Origin: Chara braunii | Lineage: Eukaryota > Streptophyta > Charophyceae > Charales > Characeae | Assembly: GCA_003427395.1 (NCBI GenBank) | Contig: BFEA01000061.1 | Location: forward strand, 533,528 to 559,344 | Direction: 5' to 3' | DNA length: 25,817 nt | Shown: one piece after another, positions 9,453-18,482 of the stretch | How the letters are laid out: each line of letters begins with the position of its first letter | Position numbering within the stretch: the first letter of the stretch is position 1 | Program-made: the position numbers and the translations under genes | The notes under the pieces: model-generated | What the model was told of the DNA's origin: nothing | Databases searched by the model: none | What the model saw: the letters and a program-made list of their open reading frames with translations, nothing else

Positions 9453-10253
9453 CTGTAAAAGCAGGATATAAAGCGGTACGAAGCCCCCCCCCAACAATGG
9501 ATGTCGTGAAAAACCGTTGGGTAAGGGATTCCCCTGTGGACCCGTTGGCGCTGCAAAAAATGGAATGGTCTCGTTACGCTAAAATCATGCCAACTTCTCA
9601 CCGCGCTCTACAGTGGCAAATTCTACATAGATGCCTTCCCACTCCAGAATGGCTCATCTCCAGGACTGACCTCGAGCAAAAAGGTGTCCTGTCCCCAATC
9701 TGCACATATTGCAGGCGGTGCTCCCCCCCAGCAAGGGCCACCTTGGAGCACTGTCTCTTGGCATGTCCGATGGTGGCCCAACTATGGCGATGGTGGGAGT
9801 CTGTCTGGCACTACTTGGTAGGGGAACACCTACCATGGGATTTGTCGCTGCTGCTCTTGGCTCAGGCCACACCCACAACACGTCGATGGGACATACATGC
9901 GCCTGACACTACTCATGCTGGCATGGAGAATGCGATGCTCTCATGAACGCAATAAGTGCATGTTCAGCCTACCCCAAGCCAAGGAAGTTGTTACGACAAC
10001 CATAACCACTCGTACACAAAAAGCATGGAAGACAATGAAAAAAGATTTAAAAACCGCCAAGGAACAAACAAAGAAACAGGCATGTATGGGCGCCTTTCAA
10101 GCCACTTGGACGAAAAACATAGGGACCTCTGTTCCTTGGATGACCAGCATAAATTGGTTTGGAAAAATTGGACAGCTTCCGAACCTCCCTAGCAGTGATT
10201 ACACCTCTCACAATTTAGGGTCCCCTACCAAGAACAAAACTTTATCCTCGTGA
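9453..10253 (+). pseudogene. LINE C-terminal region with RT-associated zinc ribbon
   Basis: From 9497 the frame reads ALQWQILHRCLPTPEWLISR, then ICTYCRRC, ATLEHCLLACP and QLWRWW. This is the zf-RVT pattern: C-x2-C (residues 69 and 72), then H-C-x3-C (85-90), about 9701-9766. The frame ends at 9946. A shifted frame from 9897 continues with MRLTLLMLAWRMRCSHERNKCMF, which matches the W-x-x-R-N region that usually follows. It ends at 10253 with a Lys/Thr-rich tail. The zinc ribbon is thought to help template binding. LINE copy B has a homologous segment. Sequence upstream of the adapter may derive from a different copy of the element. Confidence 0.75.
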
Positions 10254-11004
10254 ATACCGAGTAAACAAGGCCTGGCACAGCCCGGCCCCTCCCAACCCGC
10301 TCCTGTTCAGGCTGCCTTTAATCCCTTGATCACCCCTCACCCACCCCCAATGCAGCACGAGATCCCTGCCCTTCCTTGATTAAACCCTGCCCGTCCCTGC
10401 CCGACCCAACTTGGAACATCTGCAGGACGAAGAAGGGTGAAAGACAGAAGGAGTCTGAAGTTACGCGGAGAGGAGTCACAAGCAACAGCGCCCGACACTT
10501 GAGCCAACCGGGAAGAAAGCTATAAACCTCAGTCTTATAAGAAAAGGTGGAACACAGTTGGGGGGTGGACACTGATAGTGGGACTCCGCGGATCCACGAT
10601 AGGGGACAAGGTGGAAAAAAACAGATACTCAGCCTGGGGCTGAAGCAAAATAGAGGGTATCTGACCGACGGGAAAGGGCCTTGAAGTCATACAACAACAC
10701 ACAACCAGCACAAAGCGCACATCACTACATTGGGTTCCTAAGGGTGGAGGTAGGGGAATGGGGGGTCCGGTTGCCTGCATGTGCTGAGAATTGTTTGAGT
10801 GTAGGTTCAATCATAGGTAAGGCCACCGGACCCCAAAACTCAGTCAAAAGGCAACTGGTGATATGAAGGGAGAAGGGCATTTCATTGCTTAGCCATCAGG
10901 ACCAGAGAGAGTGGCTTGGAGACCTGTGATCAATTTAAATTAGTTGTTGTGGTGTAATCCTCTATGCCAATCTCTGAATCTCTGTAGAAACATTCAGTAG
11001 CTTA
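10254..11004. other. non-coding region after LINE copy A
   Basis: No credible gene. The first part may be the 3' untranslated region of LINE copy A. No poly(A) or simple 3' tail marks its end. Short frames on both strands have no resemblance to known proteins. Confidence 0.4.
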
Positions 11005-11053
11005 CGCTGGACCCGGTTTCCTGCAGGAGCTGCTCCCCACCAATAGATGGAGC
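11005..11053 (+). mobile_element. SINE-like repeat, copy 2 (truncated)
   Basis: GCTGGACCCGGTTTCC, then TGCAGGAGCTGCTCCCCACCAATAGATGGAGC, closely matches 776-822. It has no A tail because the sequence continues only about 25 bp before the adapter junction at 11079. The tail was either never there or lost at the false join. Confidence 0.6.
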
Positions 11054-11078
11054 CTACCCGGGTATGCTAGTGGTGCTG

Positions 11079-11116
11079 CTGTCTCTTATACACATCTAGA
11101 TGTGTATAAGAGACAG
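11079..11116. other. Nextera mate-pair junction adapter (assembly artefact)
   Basis: Second perfect copy of the 38-bp head-to-head mosaic-end palindrome. The left flank is a SINE-like repeat. The right flank (CCTGATGGGAGTGTG) shows no similarity to the left, so the two sides may come from loci several kilobases apart. Confidence 0.97.
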
Positions 11117-12387
11117 CCTGATGGGAGTGTGAGTGGGCCTGAAAGTGCGAAAAGGGGTGTGCCAAGGATTTTTGGAAAGTGGGGGTGGAGTCCCAGGTCG
11201 GAACTGAGATCTCCTGTGACAAGTTTCAGGGATATGAATGCAAGAGGGTAGGCGNGGGTCGGNGTCCTGTTTTATGCTTCGGAGAGCGGAACGACCGCCT
11301 CCATTGGTTCCGTCGTCTGGGTCAAACTTGTATATGGTGTACCGCCGGGACGCTATGGCTATCTCGCTGGCTGATCACCTCCCGACGTCGAATGTCGCAG
11401 GTCTCGGAATCCGACACATCCAGCCTCAGGCGAAGGCTGTGCGCCCGTCGTTCTTCCTCCGAGCGAGTTCGCCGGATGAAGTCGGAGGCTCGGTAATCGT
11501 GGTCTTGCAGGCTGCGGGGTCGATAGGAAGCGACTGCGAGGCAGAGGGCGATGGTCAGGGAGTGAAAGGGCAGGATGCGATGATAGGGAGGGAATTTGGT
11601 CCCTAGGATAATGATTCCGGGTTCAGCAACGAACTGACACGTGTATGAGCTAGGGCAGCTGGGGAGATGGGGGATACGTCCCAAGGCCTGATCAATATCC
11701 CACGCGCAAATACGTTCGTTCCCTGTTGAGTAGGGAAATTTCGGGGGCTCGAATCCTGATCGTGTGGACAAACACGCGTGTTCCCAGTATTCTCAGAATT
11801 CACAATCCTTCAAGCATTCGCGATCAATAATACGAAAGGGAATTTCGATATTCATACTGCAGGTGGGGCGGAATTTCAGACATTCGGGGAGCCGGTCCGG
11901 GTACAGATCTTGCAGACACGCGTGTAAGTAACGACCTTCTTTGGTCGGGCTTACACGTGCGTGCACAAGATTTGTCCGTCGGCCAAGTGGGTAGAGGTCG
12001 GTAACTCACAACTTGTGCACACGTGGCCTGTTAACCTGAAGGTGGGTGACCATATCTAATCATCTAGCATGCTCATCTAGTTCATACTCAGACAAGAAAA
12101 CACCAAGCCTCCATGCATTCCGCTTCGAACACACACACACCATAAAAAAAAGGGGAAAGGAGTTGACAATCAGTCGTGTCATACAAAGTTCGATCATAGG
12201 TAACCAACCAATCTGATCTAAACAGAAAGCCGAGGGGAGCGAGGAAGACATGCATCAATTCTCTGGGAAGAAACAAGGGAAAAATTCGAGATGCCGATTC
12301 AAAAAAAAGAACAAGGGCGACTTGCGCCAGATACCCAAAGTACTCAGAAGAACAGAGGAAAAGCACCATCACAACACATCCCGTCTC

Positions 12388-12390
<3 letters not shown>
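11117..12390. other. non-coding region with Ns and hairpins
   Basis: No gene is recognised. Undetermined bases occur at 11255 and 11263. A frame on the minus strand (11322-11771) begins RSGFEPP and has no family resemblance. A perfect 12-bp palindrome AACACGCGTGTT lies at 11771-11782. A stem-loop lies at 11917-11963, with arms CACGCGTGTAAG and CTTACACGTGCGTG plus an inner CGACC/GGTCG stem. Confidence 0.45.
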
Positions 12391-12468
<78 letters not shown>

Positions 12469-12485
12469 NGAGAGAGAGAGAGAGA
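12391..12485. repeat. (TC)n microsatellite, one N, then (GA)n
   Basis: A pure TC run from 12391 to 12468 is followed by a single N at 12469 and a short GA run to 12485. A strand switch in a dinucleotide repeat exactly at an undetermined base suggests the two sides were joined by the assembler. The flanking reading frames are artefacts of the repeat. Confidence 0.95.
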
Positions 12486-12549
12486 ACAGCTAAGAGTGTG
12501 TGTGTGTGCGCTGCCGCCGCTGCGCCTTCGCCCGCGCGCGGCGCGCTGC

Positions 12550-12557
12550 CATCTGTG

Positions 12558-12605
<48 letters not shown>

Positions 12606-13085
12606 GTGGGTGGCGGGGGGGTGGGGCGACCCCTCCCCCACCACTCAATCAATCAATCAATCAATAAATAAATAAATAAATAAAAAAGCAAAATCGAATG
12701 AATCTTCCGCTAGAACATGGAAATATACAATACTCTGTGTGTGTGTGTGTGTCTGGGCCTGTTGGGGATGGGGGGGTGACCCCTCCCCCACCACTCAATC
12801 AATCAATCAATCAATCAATCAACTAAAACAAAAAAAAAAGCAAAATCGAATGAATCTTCCACTAGAATATGGAAATATACAATATTGTGTGTGTGTGTGT
12901 GTGGGCCTGTTGGGGATGGGGGGGCGACCCCGCCCACACCAATCAATCAATCATAAAAAAATAAAAAAATAAAAAAAAGCAAAATCGAATGAATCTTCCG
13001 CTAACATGGAAATATACAATACCTATGTGTGTGTGTGTGTGTGTGCGCCTGTGGGACCAATCAATCAATCAATCAATCAATGGAA
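12550..13085. repeat. composite tandem repeat, about 140-150 bp unit
   Basis: Three fairly full units and one partial unit follow each other. Each contains, in order, a (GT)n run, CTGTTGGGGATGGGGGGGYGACCCC or its equivalent (given as blocks), a (CAAT)n run, an A-rich stretch, then GCAAAATCGAATGAATCTTCC and ACATGGAAATATACAATA. Units start near 12560, 12736, 12886 and 13025. Nested microsatellites inside each unit vary in length. Translated frames here are repeat artefacts. Confidence 0.9.
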
Positions 13086-13252
13086 AAGAAAAAAGCGCTG
13101 TTTTTTTTTTTTTTGAAATACCTTCACGCACCCAAACCCCGCCACCCAAAAATTGTTTTTTTTGTATTTTTTTTTGCTTGAGGGGGTGGGGCTGGGGTTG
13201 CGCCGCCCCATGGCGCTTCCCGAATCCCCAACCCCCCTCCCCACCGGCCACC

Positions 13253-13279
13253 ACGCGTCCGCGAATCGCGCGGACGCGT
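13253..13279. other. perfect 11-bp GC-rich hairpin
   Basis: ACGCGTCCGCG (13253-13263) and CGCGGACGCGT (13269-13279) are exact reverse complements around a 5-nt loop, AATCG. No T-run follows and no gene ends here, so it is not a bacterial-type terminator. It may simply be satellite-edge structure. Confidence 0.8.
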
Positions 13280-13433
13280 CCGTGGGGTCGCGGACTCAGC
13301 CGCGCTTGTCCTCCGCCGAGGGGGATTCGTAGGGTGAGGGTGGGACTGTTTCAAGTTGGTGTAGATGCCCACCATCTTCGTGAGGAGTGCTATAACAACA
13401 CTCATTCTCTTGCCTGTCACCTGTTTCACATGG

Positions 13434-13458
13434 GATGACGATGATGATGATGATCATC

Positions 13459-13501
<43 letters not shown>
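13434..13501. repeat. palindromic GAT/ATC microsatellite followed by (CT)n
   Basis: The run of GAT units turns into ATC units, creating a perfect 22-bp palindrome at 13443-13464 centred on GATC. A (CT)n run continues to 13501. The symmetric switch may be a genuine palindrome or a collapsed or inverted read join, since an adapter junction lies 16 bp away. Confidence 0.9.
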
Positions 13502-13504
<3 letters not shown>

Positions 13505-13516
13505 CAGCATACTGAC

Positions 13517-13554
13517 CTGTCTCTTATACACATCTAGATGTGTATAAGAGACAG
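13517..13554. other. Nextera mate-pair junction adapter (assembly artefact)
   Basis: Third perfect copy of the 38-bp head-to-head mosaic-end palindrome. The left flank is the CT microsatellite. The right flank is unique sequence of quite different composition. Linkage of everything left of here to the Gypsy element on the right is therefore uncertain. Confidence 0.97.
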
Positions 13555-14640
13555 CTCTACGCTATATCACCTCCGATGCGGGCAGTCCGTCGCTATGCAC
13601 CCACACAGAGTTGTCACCCCGCTTAATCCGAGTATGCAAGTCAGGTTTGTTTGTGGGTCACAGTCCATCGTGGCCCCACGTCAACCCCGCATACCCAGCA
13701 CCAGCCCGTCGGATCGCCCAACTCTCTACTCACCTTTCGACACTTGCTCGTTAGCCGATCCTCTCGACCACGCTAACTCCAAAATTCATAGAGAGTGAGT
13801 TAATTGCGCTTTGCAAAATTTATAGCATGCATGCTTGTGTGAGATACCCGGGATTGTGTCTGAGTGGAAGGGAAGGAGGAAGAAGGAGGTGCCTCTAACT
13901 GCATGGCCAGGCCGTGGCGTGGGGGACGTAGCCACACTCCACACATCGATCCGGTCATGCAATCGTTTAAGCCAATGGGATAGGGGGAGAAGTATGTGCG
14001 CGCAAGAGCACCACAAAAGATATCAAGAACGAGAGGATTATAGTTACAATCACGCCCGTCGCCCACGAAAACAAGAATTACAGTTACACGTAAGATGGAG
14101 GCGCGGAAAAGTCAGAGCACAGATCCTGACGCGGCAAGGCGTGCGCAAGCAAGAAGCGTCGTGCAGCAAAATTGTGATGTACCTAAATTCCTAACCTAAA
14201 TCCTAATTACAAAAAGAGATTCTGAGAGGAGACAATTCCGAGAGCCCGCGGGGGCTCGACGTCAGTTGAAAATTCAAAAAGATTTTCCCGTGCAACGATC
14301 GCGCCAAAATTCTCATTTCTCACAGTAGAACAAGAAAGAAGTTATGGCAACAGTTATCCTTCGCCCTCACTGAGCTGCGATCAACTACCAACCGTCGTGG
14401 GACCATGCCCGCCTCAATTCCAAAAACAAGAAAAGCAAGGGCACCCATGCAATCCAACGGGCCCTCCCGATTCAACCCCCGAAGTAGCCTTGCGCAGGAT
14501 GTCGCGCGGTTGCAGAAAACAGTTTGTCACATATGTGACGCCCAGGGGGTTCCAATCGTGAGCAAGCTCTGCTTGCTCTCCCATCATCCTTCGATCTCGC
14601 AAGAAACACCGGCGATCGGTGTGGAGCTGACACATGCCAT
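13555..14640. other. non-coding region, possible 3' flank of the Gypsy element
   Basis: No recognisable gene. A perfect 14-bp palindrome GTCACATATGTGAC lies at 14526-14539. It is followed by GCCCAGGGGG, and TGTGACGCCC is reminiscent of the start of some plant LTRs, but no second copy exists in the window and no LTR pair can be shown. A plus-strand frame at 14405-14719 has two Cys in a CHIC arrangement but no family resemblance. Confidence 0.35.
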
Positions 14641-15540
14641 TTACAGTGAGATAGGGGTGCGAAAGTCATCCAAGTGGCATTCACGAGCTCCGAACCTAGA
14701 GGTTGTCGGGGAAGGGTAATCTAATGACAGGCGGGGGAGGAGGGGGGTGAGCTTGTGGAAGAGGTGGCAGAAAGAGATGTTGCTCTCGATCCCCCGTTGG
14801 GAGTCGAGTGTAGTGGAGGGTGCGGTGGATGCGGGGGAAACGATGGCCTTGATGGGGGAGCAAGGCGAGGTAATCGGGGTAGAGGGTGCAAAGGGTGCGG
14901 GGGATCGCGGGGAGAAACTCTCATAATCTTCACACGGGGGGACAATTCCCACGATCATGCAATAGACTTCTATGTTGTTGTATTCGCGCCATGCCACGTT
15001 GAAAAGAAGGACGTGGAGGGGAAAGGAAGTTACGAGAGAGCGAGTGGTGGCATGCGGGAAGACAGTGGCCATGAGACGGGTGGAATAGAGTTGATGGAAA
15101 ATTGAAGGCAGGAAGGGGTGTCAATTAAAAGGAAACCGGGGATGGCCCACGAGCTGATGGAGGATGAGGAAATCAAGGGGATGACGGGATAAAGACAAGG
15201 GATGAAGCCCGAGCGCCCGCATCTCCACATATGCGAACGGTGGGCCGTGGTGGAGAGGATTGAGTCGGCGAAGAACTTCTTCTACGGCGTCTGCTTCTCG
15301 ATCCCTCCGTGGTGGTGACGCCATCTCCCCCAAGTTCCTCCTGCGGCGGCTCTGGATTGCGAGGCGGACGCTGCTGGTTTGTCCAATTCCTCCACTGGCC
15401 GCTTTCCTTCCGCCCTTTATCGCCTCTTCTGCGTCACGGCTTCATCCTCTTCCTTGCTCCGTTCGCTGGGGCTGCCCGATTCGTCTAACCCACTCCCTCC
15501 CGATTCCCTCTCCTCTGACTCGTTGTAATCGGGGTCGTCA
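14641..15540 (-). pseudogene. possible continuation of the post-integrase frame
   Basis: The frame used by the 16578-15538 segment stays open after its TGA at 15540-15538. It runs to another TGA at 15123-15121, and then from 15120 to TAA at 14643-14641. The first piece contains a basic stretch and HGPPFAYVEMRALGLHPLSL. The second ends with a Pro/Ser-rich tract (SFSPRSPAPFAPSTP). No domain is recognised. The consistent frame over about 900 bp suggests one decayed protein, but GC-rich, low-complexity sequence can stay open by chance, so this part is weak. Confidence 0.3.
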
Positions 15541-16578
15541 GATTCCGCCCTCGAATTCTCCTCCTCCTTCTTCCACCTTTTCCCTCCCCTCGCTTCTCCG
15601 AATGATCGGATCCCACAAGGTGAGATTGGTCACGTCGATGACCAGGTAGTGGCCCGAGGAGGGGTAGTAGCAGTTGTCCACGTCAATCCCCGTGCACGTC
15701 GACCACAGCAGATGTGGCACTAAGGTACGGGCGAGCGTGGCCGACATGGGCCGCTCGTCGCAGCGTGAAAGGACGTCTAGAGGCAAGTCGTCCAAGAGTT
15801 GCGCCAGGAATACCAGGACTTCACTCGTGATCGGCTCCAGATGGTCGTCCCTCACGTTTCCGAGCAGGATCCCCAACAGCTCCCCCTCCGTATCCATTCT
15901 CCACATTTGGACTATCAACAACTTCACCTCGTCGTTGGGGACTTCGTCTTCTTCGTCCTTGTTGGTCGGCTCAGCCCAATGGAACACCACCTTGAGAAGA
16001 CAGAAGTTGAGTGTAATGTACGCGTTCCACCACTCCCCCCACTTGTTTGGGGAGGTCGGTGGGAAGTCCGAAAGTCGAGAGGCGATGCCGGTTCATTGGA
16101 GGGGCACAAAGGGAAGGACCTCCGGGATGAAGACCTCCGGCCCAGCAGGAGAGAGTTGGAGCTGGCTGAGATCAGCATCGTTAGTGGGGACGATCCGATC
16201 GCCAGGCTGAGCTAACAGTTGGACCCACGCGGCCGTGAGATCCTGCGCCCAGAGTCGCAACTGTCGGAGGACGCCTGTGTGAGATGCTTCATGTCGCATC
16301 GTAAGATCGCCGGTAAAGGCGACGATTACTGACACGTGGCCGACGCCTGGCGGAGACAACCGTAGAAAAGTCGACGCCTCGGCCAACACTCGCGCTCTAT
16401 CACTGACCTGTACAAATCGAAACTCCGTTGCCTCGTGGACGGCCGCCATGCTGAAAAAAATCGCAAATCGAAGCAGATCGGGACTCAATCGTGGTCGCTG
16501 CACCTGTCGGATAGACGAGATATGCCCCCCAAGTCTCATTAGACGCTCACTAATGACCTGCTTTGTGGAAAAGCTCAT
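15538..16578 (-). pseudogene. unrecognised protein encoded downstream of integrase
   Basis: The frame from the Met at 16578 is open to 15538 except for a TGA at 16095-16093, giving about 345 codons. It has no low-complexity bias. Hydrophobic and charged residues alternate as in a folded protein (for example LLRFAIFFSMAAVHEATEF, then NKWGEWWNAYITLNFCLLKVVFHWAEP, then DEVKLLIVQMWRM and EVLVFLAQLLDDL). I see no signal peptide, transmembrane run or catalytic motif and cannot name a family. It lies on the Gypsy strand about 130 bp past the integrase end, in the place where some Gypsy elements carry an extra or env-like ORF. It could instead be an older host or transposon fragment. Confidence 0.5.
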
Positions 16579-16712
16579 GGCGATGGGGGAGAAGGTGGAG
16601 ACGAAGGTGGGGAAGAAGGAGAAGCAGTGTACTCGAAATCCTCGTCTTCCTTCTTCGAAGTGGGGGATGATGTAGACGATGAGAGAGACGAAGAAGAGGG
16701 TGAAGGACGGAG

Positions 16713-17600
16713 TTAGGACACGTGTCGGATGATCGATCGGCCCGATCGACTTCCTGAGACCTCTGGCGCAAGCCGTACCGTGTTCACTCTGCTAGGACCG
16801 AGTTTGACTATGAAGAATCGCCCGAAGAATCGTGGCGCTAACTTGCCCTGGCGAGCACATTTCCTTACCTGCACTATGTCCCCTAATTTATACTGGGGTT
16901 GAGGTCCAGCGTCCCCGTTTCGGGCCTCATAGCTCCGGATCTGGCGTCCGTTGGCCATTTCGGTCACCCACTGTCTTTTCCGAGCTAACCAAGGGAGGGC
17001 CTTTTCCATCAGTTCCAAGTGGCGTGGAGCTTTGTCTTTTACCGTCGCCCTCGTGGCTCGTTGCCCAAGGGTTGTCTCGTCGTCCAGGCTTGGTTCAGGC
17101 TTGGCAGAGCTACGCAAGCCAAGCTATTGGTCCGTAACTGGAAAGGGGTCAGGCCGGTGGACTCGTGGGGTGTCCCCCAATGAATGGCTAGGATATGGTG
17201 TATTATGGTCCACTATATCGGGCCAAGGCCTCGTATCTCTAGCGGCGATATTCCGTCGGAGGGCGGTCTTGATTACTCAGTTGGCGTTTTCTACGAGGCC
17301 GTTCGATTGGGACATATGTGGGGCGGTGTTTCGAATAGAGACACCATGCGTGACCAGACTCCTCAGGACTTCCCCTCGAAATTTGGCCCCATTGTCCGTT
17401 AGGATCTCCTCGGTATCCTGATGTATTATGAGGAAACGGTTGATATATCGCACTATCTCCGCCGTTTGTCTCATCTTACAAGGATACGCCTCTATCCATT
17501 TGGAGAAGTGGTATACAAAAACGAGGAGGACTGAATATTCGCAGCTATTCGGGCCAGGGGGAACGATAATTTATGTTGTGTCCATACTCTTTGGAATGGT
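16713..17600 (-). pseudogene. Gypsy integrase core and C-terminal domain
   Basis: After a frameshift near 17600 the frame reads LLVFVYHFSKWIEAYP, then LTDNGAKFRGE (second catalytic Asp at 17396-17394), then SQSNGLVENAN (Glu at 17291-17289, 35 residues later). A TGA at 17279-17277 stands where the family motif normally has Arg (E-x-A-N-R). A TAG lies at 17126-17124. The tail contains YKLGDIVQVRKCARQGKLAPRF, the SH3-like C-terminal pattern of Ty3/Gypsy integrases. The first catalytic Asp is not visible; the aligned text is WTQHKL. Family role: inserting the element's cDNA into the genome. Certainly inactive here. Confidence 0.8.
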
Positions 17601-18193
17601 CGTTCGACTACTGTTGGGACAATGGACTGGGGAGGCTGAATTGGCGCTTTATCCGCCACGCAGATGGAACAATTTTTTACGATGAATTTAACATCGTCCT
17701 TGATATGGGACCAATACCATTCGTTCTTGTCAATAGCCGACTCTATAATCCTGACAGCAAAGTGGGCAGCGGTTTCCTCGTGAGCTGACTTAACCCAGTC
17801 GTACCTCATGAACGGATGAAATACCGACATCCAAATCCCACTATTGTCAGTCTTTCGTTTCTCTAACTCTTCGTCGTTCCATCGGTAATCCCATGGCCTC
17901 TTGTTGGCCCGCCTCCGATCCTCCTTGGTGAATTCTCGGAGGGAGTTTCCAACTACTGTAGCTATTAGGATGACATATGTCCATACCTCGGCACGCCGAA
18001 AGCGGCGTGTCTTTTCTAGCCCCTCTGGCGTGGCTTCGAGGAATCGAGCCTCTGTCGGGATCTTGTCGGCACGACACAAAGGACATAACCAAGCTTTGTT
18101 CGCGTTCCAGTATTGGACACAAGAGTCGTGGGCCCTAGAGACACATCGTTCACAGTCTACCCACTCGACATACCCTTCCCCACTAGGACACAT
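17492..18193 (-). pseudogene. PHD-like finger plus integrase H2C2 zinc domain
   Basis: This open frame of 233 codons starts with a cysteine-rich module (residues 2-40, 18190-18074): C-x11-C-x2-C-x4-H-x2-C, ending W-L-C-P-L-C. The C-x2-C-x4-H-x2-C and W-x-C-P-x-C parts are those of a PHD finger; only the first Cys of the usual eight ligands is missing. A linker of about 95 residues follows. Then comes the HHCC integrase domain (HEETAAH at 138-144, YWSHIKDDVKFIVKNCSIC at 160-178; 17782-17660). The frame ends inside the integrase core by frameshift. PHD fingers often read histone H3 tails, so a targeting role is plausible but inferred. The module might also be another cross-brace zinc finger. 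Confidence 0.7.
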
Positions 18194-18424
18194 AGAAACG
18201 GAATAAACTCGAGATATTGCTTCGAAAAAATAACAAAATTTGTCAAGCAGGAAGAGAAAAGAAGAAGACGAGAGGGAGAAAGAGGGCCCCTGGAATTACC
18301 TTCTCCACCCGTCGTCATCGTGTCCACGTGTCACTTCCTGGAGGTTCGGGGGAGAATGGCCACCTCTCCGTACGATGGTCCCTTGGTCGGCTCTGGCTCC
18401 TTCCACGGAGTGATCTCTTCCCGT

Positions 18425-18482
18425 TTGGCCACTTTGCTTGGTCAATGCAGTCGTTGGCCACTTTGCTTGGTCAATGCAGTCG
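18425..18482. repeat. exact 29-bp tandem duplication
   Basis: TTGGCCACTTTGC... (29 bp, 18425-18453) is repeated exactly at 18454-18482. It falls at the end of the RNase H region. As 29 is not a multiple of three, it adds another frameshift. An exact copy implies a recent slip or an assembly duplicate. Confidence 0.95.

Larger units (their letters stand above)
2361..10253 (+). mobile_element. LINE copy A, decayed and lacking reverse transcriptase
   Basis: On one strand and in the expected order lie an ORF1-type protein with a zinc knuckle, an apurinic endonuclease domain, a post-RT region and a C-terminal RT-associated zinc ribbon. This is the order of plant-type non-LTR retrotransposons. The element is dead: many stops, several frameshifts, no reverse transcriptase between endonuclease and C-terminal region, a minus-strand poly(A) repeat inserted near 5694, and an assembly junction at 9415. 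Segment 20400-21580 is a diverged relative of its 3' part. The outer boundaries are uncertain. The left limit is set by the first plausible frame and the right limit by the last zinc-ribbon-linked frame. No target-site duplication is resolved. Confidence 0.8.

Noticed and set aside
11700-11760. tRNA-like anticodon arm (TCCCT, 7-nt loop, AGGGA) followed by GCTCGAATCC
   Set aside because: The T-stem pairs at only about three of five positions and no D-arm or acceptor stem can be found.
12391-13085. CRISPR-like array of regular repeats
   Set aside because: The units are contiguous and made of microsatellites, without unique spacers, and the genome is eukaryotic in character.
13253-13279. GC-rich hairpin as a transcription terminator, or CCACGCGTCCG as a cloning adaptor
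   Set aside because: No T tract or gene end lies nearby, and the match to the cDNA-library adaptor is short and inside a longer natural palindrome.
14526-14539. Palindrome followed by TGTGACGCCC-like text as an LTR edge
   Set aside because: No second copy of the following sequence exists in the window and no primer-binding site or polypurine tract could be tied to it.
14405-14719. Plus-strand frame of 104 codons with a CHIC motif
   Set aside because: No family resemblance, only one Cys pair, and competing frames on the other strand. Not enough to call a gene.
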